64,000 nt of DNA, taken from DATARH01 sp963789255 (GTDB taxonomy: Bacteria; Pseudomonadota; Alphaproteobacteria; ATCC43930; CGMCC-115725). Positions within the stretch are counted from its first letter, which is position 1. Each line of letters opens with the position of its first letter. Positions 54,979 to 63,910 of this stretch are shown in pieces. The notes beneath the pieces are model-generated. The model worked only from the letters and a program-made list of their open reading frames with translations, was not told where the DNA came from and searched no databases. Location: the NCBI GenBank assembly GCA_963789255.1, contig CAWBJW010000002.1:744001-808000 (forward strand). Direction: 5' to 3'. The position numbers and the translations under genes were made by a program.

Positions 54979-55989
54979 TCACGCGAGAAGCGACGACAGG
55001 ATGCGGGCCAATGCCGCAGCGCCAGCCGCCGGCGAAAAATAGTCGCAATAGCGCTGACGGGCGGCCTCCGCCAGGCGCTCGGCGGCCGCCGGATCGCGCT
55101 CGATCGTCGCCACGATGCCGGGAAGCTCGCGCGCCATATCCTCGACCAGGTAACCCGAGACGCCGTCGCTTATGTAGTCGCGAACGCCGCCGAAATCATT
55201 GGTTATGATTACCTTGCCGTTGCGCATCGAGCGCAGCGTGACGCTTTGCCCGGAAGCGCCGGTATCGCGCTTCAACGGGATGATGCAGGCTTTCGCATGC
55301 CGGACATAGGCCTCGAAATGCTCTGCCGGCACATCGCGCAGGACGGTGACGTTGTCGGGTAGATCAAGGCTGTTCAACTCGGTGTTCAACGCCGAGCAAA
55401 TAATCAACAGCGGCGCCCTGATCTTCCCGAATGCGGCAATCAATGGGATATAATCGCGATTGCTGTAGCCGCCGGCAAAATAATATCCGCCGACGGACAA
55501 ATTATCGGAAAGGGTAATTTCGGTGATTTTCGGAGGAGGACCCCACTCGCCATAGGGCAACCAATGCATTCTAGAGGGGTCGATGCCCAGATGAGTACGA
55601 TACAGGTCGATTTCCCAGTCGCTGAAAAAGATATATTGATCGTCCGGACCATCCAATTTCGTCAGCAGGCGAAGCAGCGGAAACCAGCGTGGCGAATGGA
55701 TGTACCAGCCGAGGGTGATGGACTGCCGGTAATTGACGATGCGCAGCCGCTTCAGCAGTTTGAGCAGGTGACCGTGCGATACCGGCCCGATCGTGATGAT
55801 GCACCGGCAGTTCCGCAGCCGCGGAAGCCACCCGATGAGGTCGAGAGATTGCCGGGCGAGGCCACGCACATGCGTCCATTTGTTCTGCGCCCGATGGCTG
55901 TCGTAATCCGCCAATTGGATAAGCTCGAACCCGAAATGCTCGACGATGTACGAGGTCATGTCCGGGAACGAATTGCGCCCGGGCTGCAC
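54979..55989 (-). CDS. Glycosyltransferase (GT-B fold)
   Basis: The 336-residue product has a C-terminal donor domain: LRDVPAEHFEAYVRHAKACIIPL, a Ser-Gly-Gln-Ser-Val region and ITNDFGGVRDYISDGVSGYLV, then a closing helix pair. The N-terminal half is less typical, with LGWYIHSPRWFPLLRLL. The frame starts at a GTG (55989). Codons further upstream (ARRIL) read naturally in phase but offer no ATG/GTG/TTG. It is probably co-transcribed with the membrane ligase gene 53 bases downstream. Confidence 0.8.
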   Translation of the reverse strand: MQPGRNSFPDMTSYIVEHFGFELIQLADYDSHRAQNKWTHVRGLARQSLDLIGWLPRLRNCRCIITIGPVSHGHLLKLLKRLRIVNYRQSITLGWYIHSPRWFPLLRLLTKLDGPDDQYIFFSDWEIDLYRTHLGIDPSRMHWLPYGEWGPPPKITEITLSDNLSVGGYYFAGGYSNRDYIPLIAAFGKIRAPLLIICSALNTELNSLDLPDNVTVLRDVPAEHFEAYVRHAKACIIPLKRDTGASGQSVTLRSMRNGKVIITNDFGGVRDYISDGVSGYLVEDMARELPGIVATIERDPAAAERLAEAARQRYCDYFSPAAGAAALARILSSLLA

Positions 55990-56086
55990 CAGGATTCGCC
56001 TCGCTGAAGCCGCCCCGGCGAGTCCGCCCGCTTTGGTGATCGCGATCGGAATACCGCTACCCGTGATTGCCGTGCCGCGCCGTCGA

Positions 56087-57352
56087 TCAGCCCGGAAGAT
56101 CCGCCCGCCTTGCCCGGTCTGACGCCCGCATCGGCTGGCTGCGACCGCGATGCAGCGCCCAGGCGGCGTCGTAGGCCGCCAACAGCGGCGGCACCGAGTA
56201 TTCGAAGGCTACGCTGGAACGAAGCCGCCGCTGGCCGAATTCGCTCATGGTCCGCCGGCGCTCGGGGTCGTCGAGCAGTCGCCCGATTCCCTCCGCCATC
56301 GCCCGTTCGCTGCCCGGCTCGACAAACAACCCCGCCTCGCCCGCGGAGATTCGCGCCTCGGTGAGGGCGAAGGCGACGACCGGCAGGCCGAAGAACATGT
56401 ATTCGAGAATCTTGTTCATCGTGCTGCGGTCGGACCACGGGTTCTTCGGCACCGGATCGATGCCGATCCCGGCGGAGGAGAGCACGCGGCACAATTCATC
56501 ATCGCTGATGATGCCGGTGAAGGTGCACAACTCCGCGACGCCCAGTTCCCTGGCATAATCGACGACGGCCGGCTGGTGCGGACCGCCGCCGATCAGAATG
56601 CAGTGGAAATCATCGCGGCCGAACTCGTCGTGCAGCACCTTGACCGCGCGGATCAGGTTTTCGACCCCGTCCTGCCGGCATATCTCGCCCAAATAGGCAA
56701 TCAGATGCGGCTTTCCCTTGCGGTACGCCGGGTCAGGATCATAGATGCGAAACCGCGACAGGGACGGGGCCGAGCGCACGATGAACACGTCTTCAGGGCG
56801 CTTGCCGCCGCGCTCGATGGCGATCTTCTTATAGCTCTCGTTCGTCGCGACGACGATCTGGGCCGCCTGAAAGGTCAGCTTTTCCAGCAACAAGAGCGCC
56901 CTGATCAGGACGCCGTCGGATCTGCCCCATTTGGCCGCCGCCAATTCCGGCGACAGGTCGCGGTGGTCGAAAATGAAGACCTTGCCGAAGGCGCGCCAGA
57001 ACCAGGCCATCGGCCAATAGGTCTCCGGCGGATTGCAGATGTGAAAGATGTCGAAGCCGCGGCCGAACAGCGCGATCCGCAACGACAGCAGAAATGTCGC
57101 GATGAAGCACCACGCGAATTCGACTACGAAGCCGAGCTTGCCGTGGCCTTCGACCGGCGACCAGTAGCGGTAGATCTCGACCCCTTCGAGCGTCTCGCGG
57201 GAGCGGTTCTGGCCCCGCCCCTTCGGGCAGATCATGCTGACCCGGTAGCCGTTGGCGGCGAGGGCGGTGGCCTGCAGCCACGCGCGGCGGTCGAACGGAA
57301 CCGGCAGGTTCTGCAGGATGTAGAGGACATTTCTGGGTTCGGTGGGGTGCAT
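56087..57352 (-). CDS. GT4-type glycosyltransferase
   Basis: The 421-residue product begins VLYILQNLPVPFDRRAWLQA, the classic GT4 opening with acceptor-binding loop. It contains FDIFHICNPPETYWP, FIFDHRDLSPELAA, and a donor domain with AYLGEICRQDGVENLIRAV and GIDPVPKNPWSDRSTMNKIL (the EX7E-like region is SDRSTMNKILEYM). The frame is open to 57733, but homology begins at the ATG 57352. The upstream part is a shadow of the neighbouring flavoprotein gene, whose stop lies 43 bases before this start. Confidence 0.9.
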   Translation of the reverse strand: MHPTEPRNVLYILQNLPVPFDRRAWLQATALAANGYRVSMICPKGRGQNRSRETLEGVEIYRYWSPVEGHGKLGFVVEFAWCFIATFLLSLRIALFGRGFDIFHICNPPETYWPMAWFWRAFGKVFIFDHRDLSPELAAAKWGRSDGVLIRALLLLEKLTFQAAQIVVATNESYKKIAIERGGKRPEDVFIVRSAPSLSRFRIYDPDPAYRKGKPHLIAYLGEICRQDGVENLIRAVKVLHDEFGRDDFHCILIGGGPHQPAVVDYARELGVAELCTFTGIISDDELCRVLSSAGIGIDPVPKNPWSDRSTMNKILEYMFFGLPVVAFALTEARISAGEAGLFVEPGSERAMAEGIGRLLDDPERRRTMSEFGQRRLRSSVAFEYSVPPLLAAYDAAWALHRGRSQPMRASDRARRADLPG

Positions 57353-57395
57353 GACGGCGAGCGTGCCTTGTTTATCGATGGAGCGTGGATCGGGT

Positions 57396-58646
57396 TTAGC
57401 CGCCTCTGACGGTTTCCGCGACGACCGGGGCGCGCTGCGCGCTCGTGCGGCGTGCGCCCGACGCCGCCAGGTGCCTGACGATCCGCCGCGCGGTGAACCG
57501 GGACCCGAACACAAAGCGGAACATCGGTCCAAAGCTGGACGCCGAAGCCGGGCCGACGATATGAAGCCCGCTGACCGAGGTTTCGAAACAGGGCGACAGC
57601 ACCGGCGCATGATCGAGCGCCCTGATCTCGGAACGAAGCCCTTCGGCGAGAAATCCGACCTTGCGCAGGTCGACCTGGTAGCCGGTTGCCGCGATGACGT
57701 GCTCGGCCGATAGCGTTTGCCGCGCTCCGTCATGCCCTTGCAGTTGCAGGTGAACGATCCCGTCGCGGATTTCGACCGATTGGGGAACGCAACCGGTTAC
57801 GACCGGCACCCGGCCAACGATACGGTCGGCCATGTACCATCCGCCGGCAGGCCCGTGCGAGGTGTTCGCGATGCGCAGGCGCATCTCATCCGGCAACCGC
57901 CGAAACCACAGCGGCGCACAGGTGTAGAAAACGCTGCGCCAGCCCGGGCCGATCCCGGTGGTGGGCGCGCGCAACCGCTCGCGCAGCGGGCGGTCGAGCG
58001 TAATGCGGCCATGGAACCTGAGCTGCGGACGGCGCGTGACCAGGGTAACCGATGCTCCCGCTTCATGCGCCAGGGCGGCGAGGTCGATCGCCGACGAGCC
58101 GGCGCCGATCACCGCCAGCGAGCGGCCGCGAAACGCCGCCATGTCGCAATGCTGCGCCGGGTGGCTGAGGAACTCGGGCGGCGTGTCGGCGAGGCTGGGC
58201 GGGATGTAGGGAAAGTCGCTGATCCCAATCGCGAGGACGACCTTGCGCGCGGTTGCAACCTCGCCATTGTCGAGCTGCGCGGCAAATCCGTCGCCGGAGC
58301 GTTCGAGCGCCACAACTCGGCGGCTTTCCAGCTCCGGCACAAATCGTCGCTGAAAGGCGTCCCCGTACGCGATGAAGCTCTCCAGCGACACCGGGATCCC
58401 CTCATCGGCATAGGGGATTCCCTGCTGACGCGCGAAATTCTTCAAGGTGAACGCGTCGTCCGGATCGGAAAGATCGGAGGCAAAGCCGTCGGATTTGAGA
58501 AGCATGCCCTTCGGCATCTTGGCGCGCCAGTTGTGCATCAGGCTTCCGAAGATGCGGAACGGGACGCCGCGGGCGCGCAGGTGAGCGGCAATCGACAAAC
58601 CGTAAGGTCCGGCACCGATGATCATAACGCCGTCGGAAACACTCAT
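57396..58646 (-). CDS. FAD/NAD(P)-dependent monooxygenase-like flavoprotein
   Basis: Two dinucleotide-binding motifs are present: GAGPYGLSIAAHLRARG for FAD near the N-terminus and VIGAGSSAIDLAALAHEAG for NAD(P) centrally. VIAATGYQVDL is the typical ATG motif of this class. The overall pattern fits flavin-containing monooxygenases and lysine/ornithine N-hydroxylase relatives found in glycan loci. The substrate may be an amino sugar, which is inference. The start is set at 58646 where the FAD motif begins; the frame is open to 58709. Confidence 0.85.
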   Translation of the reverse strand: MSVSDGVMIIGAGPYGLSIAAHLRARGVPFRIFGSLMHNWRAKMPKGMLLKSDGFASDLSDPDDAFTLKNFARQQGIPYADEGIPVSLESFIAYGDAFQRRFVPELESRRVVALERSGDGFAAQLDNGEVATARKVVLAIGISDFPYIPPSLADTPPEFLSHPAQHCDMAAFRGRSLAVIGAGSSAIDLAALAHEAGASVTLVTRRPQLRFHGRITLDRPLRERLRAPTTGIGPGWRSVFYTCAPLWFRRLPDEMRLRIANTSHGPAGGWYMADRIVGRVPVVTGCVPQSVEIRDGIVHLQLQGHDGARQTLSAEHVIAATGYQVDLRKVGFLAEGLRSEIRALDHAPVLSPCFETSVSGLHIVGPASASSFGPMFRFVFGSRFTARRIVRHLAASGARRTSAQRAPVVAETVRGG

Positions 58647-58715
58647 GACGCAACCTCCAACGGGCAGTTTGGCGCCGAACGGTTGAGAAACGGTTGATGC
58701 CGGCGCCATGTACAG

Positions 58716-59472
58716 TTACGCCGCTGCGACGTCACCGGCGAATCGCGCGACTACCTCACGGACCGGCAGCACCCTCAGATGTTGCGCCGCATAGCCGACG
58801 ACGGCTTCGAGTTGCTCCGGCTTGCAGCCGAACTCGGAGGGCCGGTCGGCAACGTCGTGGGTGTAGAAGATCGAGCCACCCGTTGTCGGCGCGCGCCTCG
58901 TCGATCCGGCGGTACAGCGCTGCCGCATCGAACAGCCTGTCGTAGAGGGTGATCACCCGCAGGTCCGCCAGATCGACCGCCCCCCGATTGATCCCTTCGC
59001 CGGTTCCGCGACAGGAAGCAAAGCGGCCCGCCAGCGCGCGTTTTGCCGCAATCGAAACGGCGCCGTACGGATAGGCGAAGTTCGTCGGGGCAGGGTCGTC
59101 AATCAACCTCGCGATTTCCCGAGAGTTTTCGCTCACGTCAGTCTCGATCGACGCGGTCGGCGCGTAGCGGCAATCCAGGTGGCTGTGCGTATGGCAGGCG
59201 ATCTCGTGACCCGAGCGATGGGCAGACCGGATATCCGCGACGTCGAACATCGCACCGAGGCGGTTTTCCGTCCCGGCAAGCTTCAGGGCGGTATAATAGG
59301 TGCCGCGAAAGCCATGCTTTTCCAGGATGGCACCGCCGGTCGCCAGCGCCGATTTGGGAAAATCGTCGAACGTGTACGAGGCGACGCCGCCCTCCCAGTC
59401 GACCCAGGCCGGCCGCGTGCGCATGAACCAGCCGATCTTGCGCGCCACCAGGGCGCAAACGCTCGAACGCAT
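58716..59472 (-). CDS. Polysaccharide deacetylase (CE4/NodB-like), frameshifted near the C-terminus
   Basis: The CE4 motif 1 is YTFDDFPKSALATGG (Asp-Asp). The metal-binding HTHSHLDCRY, NFAYPYG and the GWL-then-FYTHDV end are all present. The last motif is in a different frame: after Asp-Asn-Gly-Trp-Leu the reading shifts by one extra base at about 58882 and ends at the TAG-equivalent at 58716. The ATG at 59472 gives the normal distance to motif 1; the frame is open to 59640. The enzyme removes N- or O-acetyl groups from a glycan. No signal peptide is obvious, so it may act on a lipid-linked or cytoplasmic intermediate. Confidence 0.82.
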
Positions 59473-59699
59473 GACCGGACCCCGCAGCGGCGACAGGCCG
59501 ATGGACCATCCTAGATAGCGCAAGGCTATTGTCGAGGCGTTAACGATATGGCCCGATTGTCGCCGAGATGCCAAAGCGATTGAGCGCACCGCGCCGGCGA
59601 CCTCACAACACAGTTGCTCGCTCGGTGGCCCGGACGGCAATCCTCTCGTATGATAGCGATAGCCCGGCTCGGACGGTTGGCCGCATGGAGAGCCGCTGA

Positions 59700-60656
59700 A
59701 TGGATTATGTCTGCCTGGCTCCCGGTCTGCCGCGATCCTCGCGGCTTGGCTTCGGCTGCGGCAGCGTCATGGGGCGCGTCGGCCGCATCCCATCGTTGCA
59801 CGCCATCGCGGCGGCCTTGGATGCCGGGATCACCCATTTCGATGTTGCCCGATTGTACGGTTATGGCGAGGCCGAGGCGTTGCTCGGCGAGGCGCTGCGC
59901 GGCCGGCGGGATCACGTCGTCATCGTCAGCAAATTCGGGCTCGTCCCGACCCGGGCAGCCACGGTGCTGCGCAGACTGAAACCGCTTGCGCAAAAACTCG
60001 TCGCCAGCATCCCGACGCTGCGTCCGCTGGTTCGATCGGCGGTCGGCACGGCGCGGGCCGCCGAACCCCTCACCGCCGCCGCGGCGCAGGCTTCCCTGCA
60101 CCAGAGCCTGAAGGCTCTCGACACCGACTATCTCGATATCCTGTTCCTGCATGAGGGAGGTTCGGCAGATCTGCAAGACGAATTACTCGAGTTTCTCGAG
60201 GCGCAGGTCGCCGCCGGCACGATCCGCGCCTATGGCGCGGCCAGCGGCATCGACGCGATCGCGCGGCTGATCCCGATCTACGGCAGCAAGATGCTCTACC
60301 AGTTCGCCAATAGCGTCTGCGTGCGCAATGCCGAGCGGTTGCCGCCGCTATCGCGAGCCTCGATCGGTCACAGCCCGTTTCTTGGCGCCGAGCGCCTGGT
60401 GTCGTTGCTCAACGCCCATCCCGGGGACTTCCGGCTGCCCGACGGGCGAACGCTCGCAGCTTCCGATGTTCCCCGGTTGATGCTGGGATATGCGCTGTCG
60501 GTCGATCGCGTCGGGGTGGTCCTTTGCTCGATGCTCGACGAGGCGCATCTGCGGAGCAATATCGCCGCGGTCGAACGACCAGTCTTCACCGCATCAGAAG
60601 TTTCCGCGTTCGCAGAGATCGTTCGGGCGATCGGTTGCGACGGCCTGCCCGGCTGA
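59700..60656 (+). CDS. Aldo/keto reductase
   Basis: The 318-residue TIM barrel starts with RLGFGCGSVMG. The catalytic tetrad candidates are Asp in Phe-Asp-Val-Ala, Tyr in LYGYGEAE, Lys in VSKFGLV and His in LFLHEGG. The C-terminal NADPH region is shorter than usual but present (LGYALSVDRVGVVLCSM). AKRs in glycan loci reduce keto-sugars; that role here is inferred from position only. It lies divergent from the deacetylase gene with about 230 bases between starts. Confidence 0.87.
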   Translation: MDYVCLAPGLPRSSRLGFGCGSVMGRVGRIPSLHAIAAALDAGITHFDVARLYGYGEAEALLGEALRGRRDHVVIVSKFGLVPTRAATVLRRLKPLAQKLVASIPTLRPLVRSAVGTARAAEPLTAAAAQASLHQSLKALDTDYLDILFLHEGGSADLQDELLEFLEAQVAAGTIRAYGAASGIDAIARLIPIYGSKMLYQFANSVCVRNAERLPPLSRASIGHSPFLGAERLVSLLNAHPGDFRLPDGRTLAASDVPRLMLGYALSVDRVGVVLCSMLDEAHLRSNIAAVERPVFTASEVSAFAEIVRAIGCDGLPG

Positions 60657-60762
60657 AATCGCCTCGCCGCCACGGCAATTGCAGCGTGGTCGCAAAGGTG
60701 TCAAATCTCGGGCGCTTGCTCGCTCGATCCCGGATCATGCCGGGTCAAAGGACTGCCTGCGA

Positions 60763-61356
60763 ATGCTGGTCAGATGCGCGCTAATCCTGCTTGCCGCCGC
60801 GCTGCTCGGTGCCGCGCCGGCCCATGCCGACGGCAGCGTCTACCGGGCGAGCGGGTGCGGCGACTACGTCTTCGTATCGTCGCAGAGCGGATTTTCGGTG
60901 CTGCGGACCGATGCGGGAGCGGGGGTCAAGGACGGCGACCATCTGACGGGCAATGTCGATCAGATCGGCGAACTGAGCCTTTTCGACACCACATCCGGAC
61001 GTTCGGTTTTCGCGCGCGTCGCGGAGCTGCACCTCACACGGGCCGAAATCGCCCAGCGGGTCGCCGTCCGGTGCCGCGCGCCGCTCGGCGAAACCCACAC
61101 TGCCGGCTACGTGGCCCGGGCGGCCGGCTGCGGAAGCTGGGTCTTCGTCAATACGCCGCAGGGTTACGCCGTGCTCCAGCAGATCTCCGGCGGCGAGGTG
61201 GCGGACGGCGACACCCTCACCGGCAATTTCAACAGGCCGGGCCAAGCGACCGTAGAGGACCGGCAATCCGCCTCCAGCATCGTCGTTTATGTCGAGGATA
61301 TCTGGCTCTCGAAATCTGCCGTCGAGCGCAAGATGACGGCCAGCTGCCGGCACTAG
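60763..61356 (+). CDS. Secreted protein with two internal repeats, unknown function
   Basis: A signal peptide (MLVRCALILLAAALLGAAPAHA) is followed by two related units of about 80-85 residues. Each has a Gly-Cys-Gly, a Tyr/Trp-Val-Phe-Val strand, a Gly-Tyr/Phe-x-Val-Leu, a Val-x-Asp-Gly-Asp-x-Leu-Thr-Gly-Asn motif and a terminal Cys (VRC, ASC). The paired Cys suggest one disulfide per unit in the periplasm. I know no family with this pattern. The frame is open to 60490, but the ATG at 60763 starts the signal peptide. The gene converges on the SMR-type transporter gene with a 12-base gap. Confidence 0.75.
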   Translation: MLVRCALILLAAALLGAAPAHADGSVYRASGCGDYVFVSSQSGFSVLRTDAGAGVKDGDHLTGNVDQIGELSLFDTTSGRSVFARVAELHLTRAEIAQRVAVRCRAPLGETHTAGYVARAAGCGSWVFVNTPQGYAVLQQISGGEVADGDTLTGNFNRPGQATVEDRQSASSIVVYVEDIWLSKSAVERKMTASCRH

Positions 61357-61368
61357 CGGCACCGGCGA

Positions 61369-61713
61369 TCACGCAGCCATCCGCGCCAGGAGGGCGATCC
61401 CGCCGACGATCAGCGCGATGCCGATCGCGTCAGGCACCGCGACCTTCTCGCCGAAGACCGCCACCGCGAACAGCGCGATGACCAGGACGCAGGCGCCGAC
61501 CTGGATCGGGTAGGCCATCACGATCGGGATGTCCTTGAGGGCGCGGCCGTACAGCATCACCCCGACGCCGAACGCCGATATCCCGAGCACAAAGGGAATC
61601 GATGCGTAATCCCAGATGCTGCGGAACTGGGTCGTCGTGCTGAATTGCTTGACGAGCAGATTGCCCGCCACGTTGCACACGATCGAGCCGGCGAGCACCA
61701 TCCATCCGTTCAT
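61369..61713 (-). CDS. Small four-helix membrane transporter (SMR/EmrE-like)
   Basis: The 114-residue product has four transmembrane helices: WMVLAGSIVCNVAGNLLVK, IPFVLGISAFGVGVMLYG, PIVMAYPIQVGACVLVIAL, and a last helix AIGIALIVGGIALLARM. AYPIQVGA resembles the AYAIWAG motif of EmrE relatives. The conserved first-helix Glu of drug-exporting SMRs is not evident. Placed after the DprE2-like gene by 30 bases, it may be a lipid-linked-sugar flippase component, as ArnE/ArnF are for aminoarabinose. This is inference. Confidence 0.8.
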   Translation of the reverse strand: MNGWMVLAGSIVCNVAGNLLVKQFSTTTQFRSIWDYASIPFVLGISAFGVGVMLYGRALKDIPIVMAYPIQVGACVLVIALFAVAVFGEKVAVPDAIGIALIVGGIALLARMAA

Positions 61714-61743
61714 CGGTCGATCCTTGCCTTCCTCAAGTGGAGA

Positions 61744-62508
61744 TCAGAACGAGGTGCGGTGAAACAGCGCACGCGGCAGCGCGCGCACGATCAGCAGGAT
61801 GACACGCCAGAACCAGGGCGTGTACAGCACGGCGCGGCGGCGGCGCAGCGCGCGCACGATGTCGGCCGCGACGCGGTCGGGCTCGGCCCAGAGCAGCCCC
61901 TGCTGCGGCAGATGCTCGGTCATCCGCGTGGCGACGAAGCCGGGCCGGATGTCGAGCACCTGAACCCCGGCCGCGTAGAGCCGGTGGCGCAGCCCCTCGA
62001 GCAGCCGCTGCAATCCGCCCTTTGCCGCGCCGTAGAGGTAATTGCTCTTGCGGCCGCGGTCGCCTGCGACCGAGGTGACGACGGCGAGGATGCCCGAGCG
62101 CTGCGCCTCGAATCGCCGCGCGAGTTGGAGCGCGAGCGTCGCGGGGCTGGCGAAGTTGAGCGCCAGCATCGCCGCGAGGCCATCGGGATCGGCTTCGATT
62201 CCGGCCTGGTCGGGCAGCGAACCATAGGCGATCAGCGCCATATCGATGCCGGAGAAAGCGCTCCACGCTCGCAGGGCGACGTCCCCAAGCGTGTCGAGCG
62301 CGGCGAAATTGGCGGCAATCTCGGCCACTCCCGCCGCGCCGCGGACCCGCAGATCGCGTGCTGCGGCGGCGATCGCTTCGGCATCGCGGCCGACCAGGAC
62401 GATGCTGAGGCCCTCGGCCGCGAGGTTGCGCGCCACCGCCGCGGCGATGCCCGAGGTGGCGCCGAAAATCGCCGCGCGCAGCGGGGCCGACGCCGCGGCG
62501 TTCGTCAT
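61744..62508 (-). CDS. SDR oxidoreductase, DprE2-like
   Basis: The short-chain dehydrogenase has 254 residues. The NAD-binding motif is AIFGATSGIAAAVARNLA. The active-site Ser is in VVTSVAGDRGRKSNYLYGAAKGGLQRLLEGL, with Tyr-Gly-Ala-Ala-Lys as the catalytic pair. A C-terminal membrane-associated segment (FWRVILLIVRALPRALF) is typical of DprE2. DprE2 reduces the keto intermediate of decaprenyl-phosphoryl-ribose to the arabinose form. It overlaps the DprE1-like gene by 4 bases, supporting a two-step epimerase. Confidence 0.88.
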   Translation of the reverse strand: MTNAAASAPLRAAIFGATSGIAAAVARNLAAEGLSIVLVGRDAEAIAAAARDLRVRGAAGVAEIAANFAALDTLGDVALRAWSAFSGIDMALIAYGSLPDQAGIEADPDGLAAMLALNFASPATLALQLARRFEAQRSGILAVVTSVAGDRGRKSNYLYGAAKGGLQRLLEGLRHRLYAAGVQVLDIRPGFVATRMTEHLPQQGLLWAEPDRVAADIVRALRRRRAVLYTPWFWRVILLIVRALPRALFHRTSF

Positions 62509-63878
62509 TTGGCAGGCCCGCTGCCGGGACCGATCCCGACCCGGCGGGCAAAGCCCGACGACATTCCCAGGTCGATGTGCGGCAGGAACTCGCCGAGCCG
62601 GGGATAGCCGCGGCGGAAGGTTTCGGCGCTCATCAGGCTGTCCTTCGCCGGATAAAGCCGGCCTCCGGCATTGACGACGATATCTTCAAGCTGTGCCAGC
62701 AGCAGCCTCGTCGCGGCGCCGCGGTCGGGAAAGTCGAGGGCCAAGGTCGCGCCCGGCATCGGAAAGGACAGCAACCCGGGCGACGGCCGGTCGCCAAAAT
62801 TCTTGAGCACCGCGAGCATCGAACCCTGCCCCGTGGCGGCGATCCGGGCGAGCAGCTCGGCCATGGCGTCGGCCGCGCTGGCGCGCGGCACGACACACTG
62901 GAACTGGAAGAAGCCATGCCGCCCATAAAGCCGGTTCCAGGCGCCGATCTTGTCGAGCGGATAGAGCACCGGCTCGTACGATCCGACCCGGCGCCGACGG
63001 CCGCTCCGGCCCAGTCTATGAAAATAGGCGGCGTTGAACGCGCGCAGCGTCAGCCGGTTGAGCGGCGAGAACGGAGCGGCGACCGGGATCGTCACTCGCG
63101 GCATCAACGCCGGCGGCAACGCTCCGACGCCCGGCTGATGCCGGGCCCGGGTGAAGATGCCGCGACCAAGCGCGGGGCCGGTGGCGAGACAATCGATCCA
63201 GGCCGCGGTGTAGTCCCATCCCTCCTCCAATTCGGCAGCCACTGCGAAGAAATCGGCGAGGCACTGCAAGCGGATATCCTCGACTTCGACCGCGGTGCCG
63301 GCAACCCGCCGCATCTGCAACCGCGCCGAGAGGATGAGGCCGGTCAACCCGAGCCCGCCGATCGTCGCAGCGAACAGCTCGGGCTGCGATTCAGGCGAGC
63401 AGGAGAGGACCCTGCCATCAGTCCGCGCCAGATCGAAGCCCGGCACGTGGCCGCCAAAGCTCCCCTCCCGGTGGTGGTTCTTGCCGTGCACATCGTTGGC
63501 GATGGCGCCACCGACGGTGGCGAAGCGGGTCCCCGGGGAGACCGGCAGAAACCAGGCGCTGCCATCGGCCTCCGGCCGGCACAGGGAAGCCAGGATATCC
63601 GCCAGCCGCACGCCGGCCTCGCAGGTCAAAATCCCAGTTCGCCGGTCGAAATCGATGAAGCGGTCGAGGCCGCGGCAATCGATCAGCTGACCGCCCGGGT
63701 TCAACGCGACGTCGCCGTAGGAGCGCCCGCTGCCATAGGCCAGAGTTGATGTCCCGGCGCTCGCGGCGAGCGCGGCACGAGCGTCAGCGATCGTGCGCGG
63801 CCGAAAGACGAGATGATCTTCGGCGATGGTCCGGCCCCAGGAGCGGTGATCGGCCCGCCAGCTCGCGCTGATGCCCAC
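62505..63878 (-). CDS. FAD-dependent polyprenyl-phosphoryl-ribose oxidase, DprE1-like
   Basis: The 457-residue product has a PCMH-type FAD domain: LAYGSGRSYGDVALN, FATVGGAIANDVHGKNHH (the VHGKNHH signature of DprE1), and the C-terminal domain with FGDRPSPGLLSFPMPGATLALDFP and LYPAKDSLM. DprE1 oxidises the 2'-OH of decaprenyl-phosphoryl ribose, the target of benzothiazinones in mycobacteria. Here it is followed by DprE2 and preceded by the end of a UbiA-like gene 32 bases upstream. Homologous gene sets are known from Azorhizobium for arabinosylation of Nod factors. The ATG gives a normal length. Confidence 0.88.
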   Translation of the reverse strand: MGISASWRADHRSWGRTIAEDHLVFRPRTIADARAALAASAGTSTLAYGSGRSYGDVALNPGGQLIDCRGLDRFIDFDRRTGILTCEAGVRLADILASLCRPEADGSAWFLPVSPGTRFATVGGAIANDVHGKNHHREGSFGGHVPGFDLARTDGRVLSCSPESQPELFAATIGGLGLTGLILSARLQMRRVAGTAVEVEDIRLQCLADFFAVAAELEEGWDYTAAWIDCLATGPALGRGIFTRARHQPGVGALPPALMPRVTIPVAAPFSPLNRLTLRAFNAAYFHRLGRSGRRRRVGSYEPVLYPLDKIGAWNRLYGRHGFFQFQCVVPRASAADAMAELLARIAATGQGSMLAVLKNFGDRPSPGLLSFPMPGATLALDFPDRGAATRLLLAQLEDIVVNAGGRLYPAKDSLMSAETFRRGYPRLGEFLPHIDLGMSSGFARRVGIGPGSGPAK

Positions 63879-63910
63879 CCCGGCGTTCCGCTCGCCAAGC
63901 CGCCAGACCG

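Noticed and set aside
57353..57733. 127-residue N-terminal extension of the GT4 protein
   Set aside because: It is Arg/Ser-rich and antiphase to the neighbouring flavoprotein gene; GT4 homology begins at the ATG at 57352.
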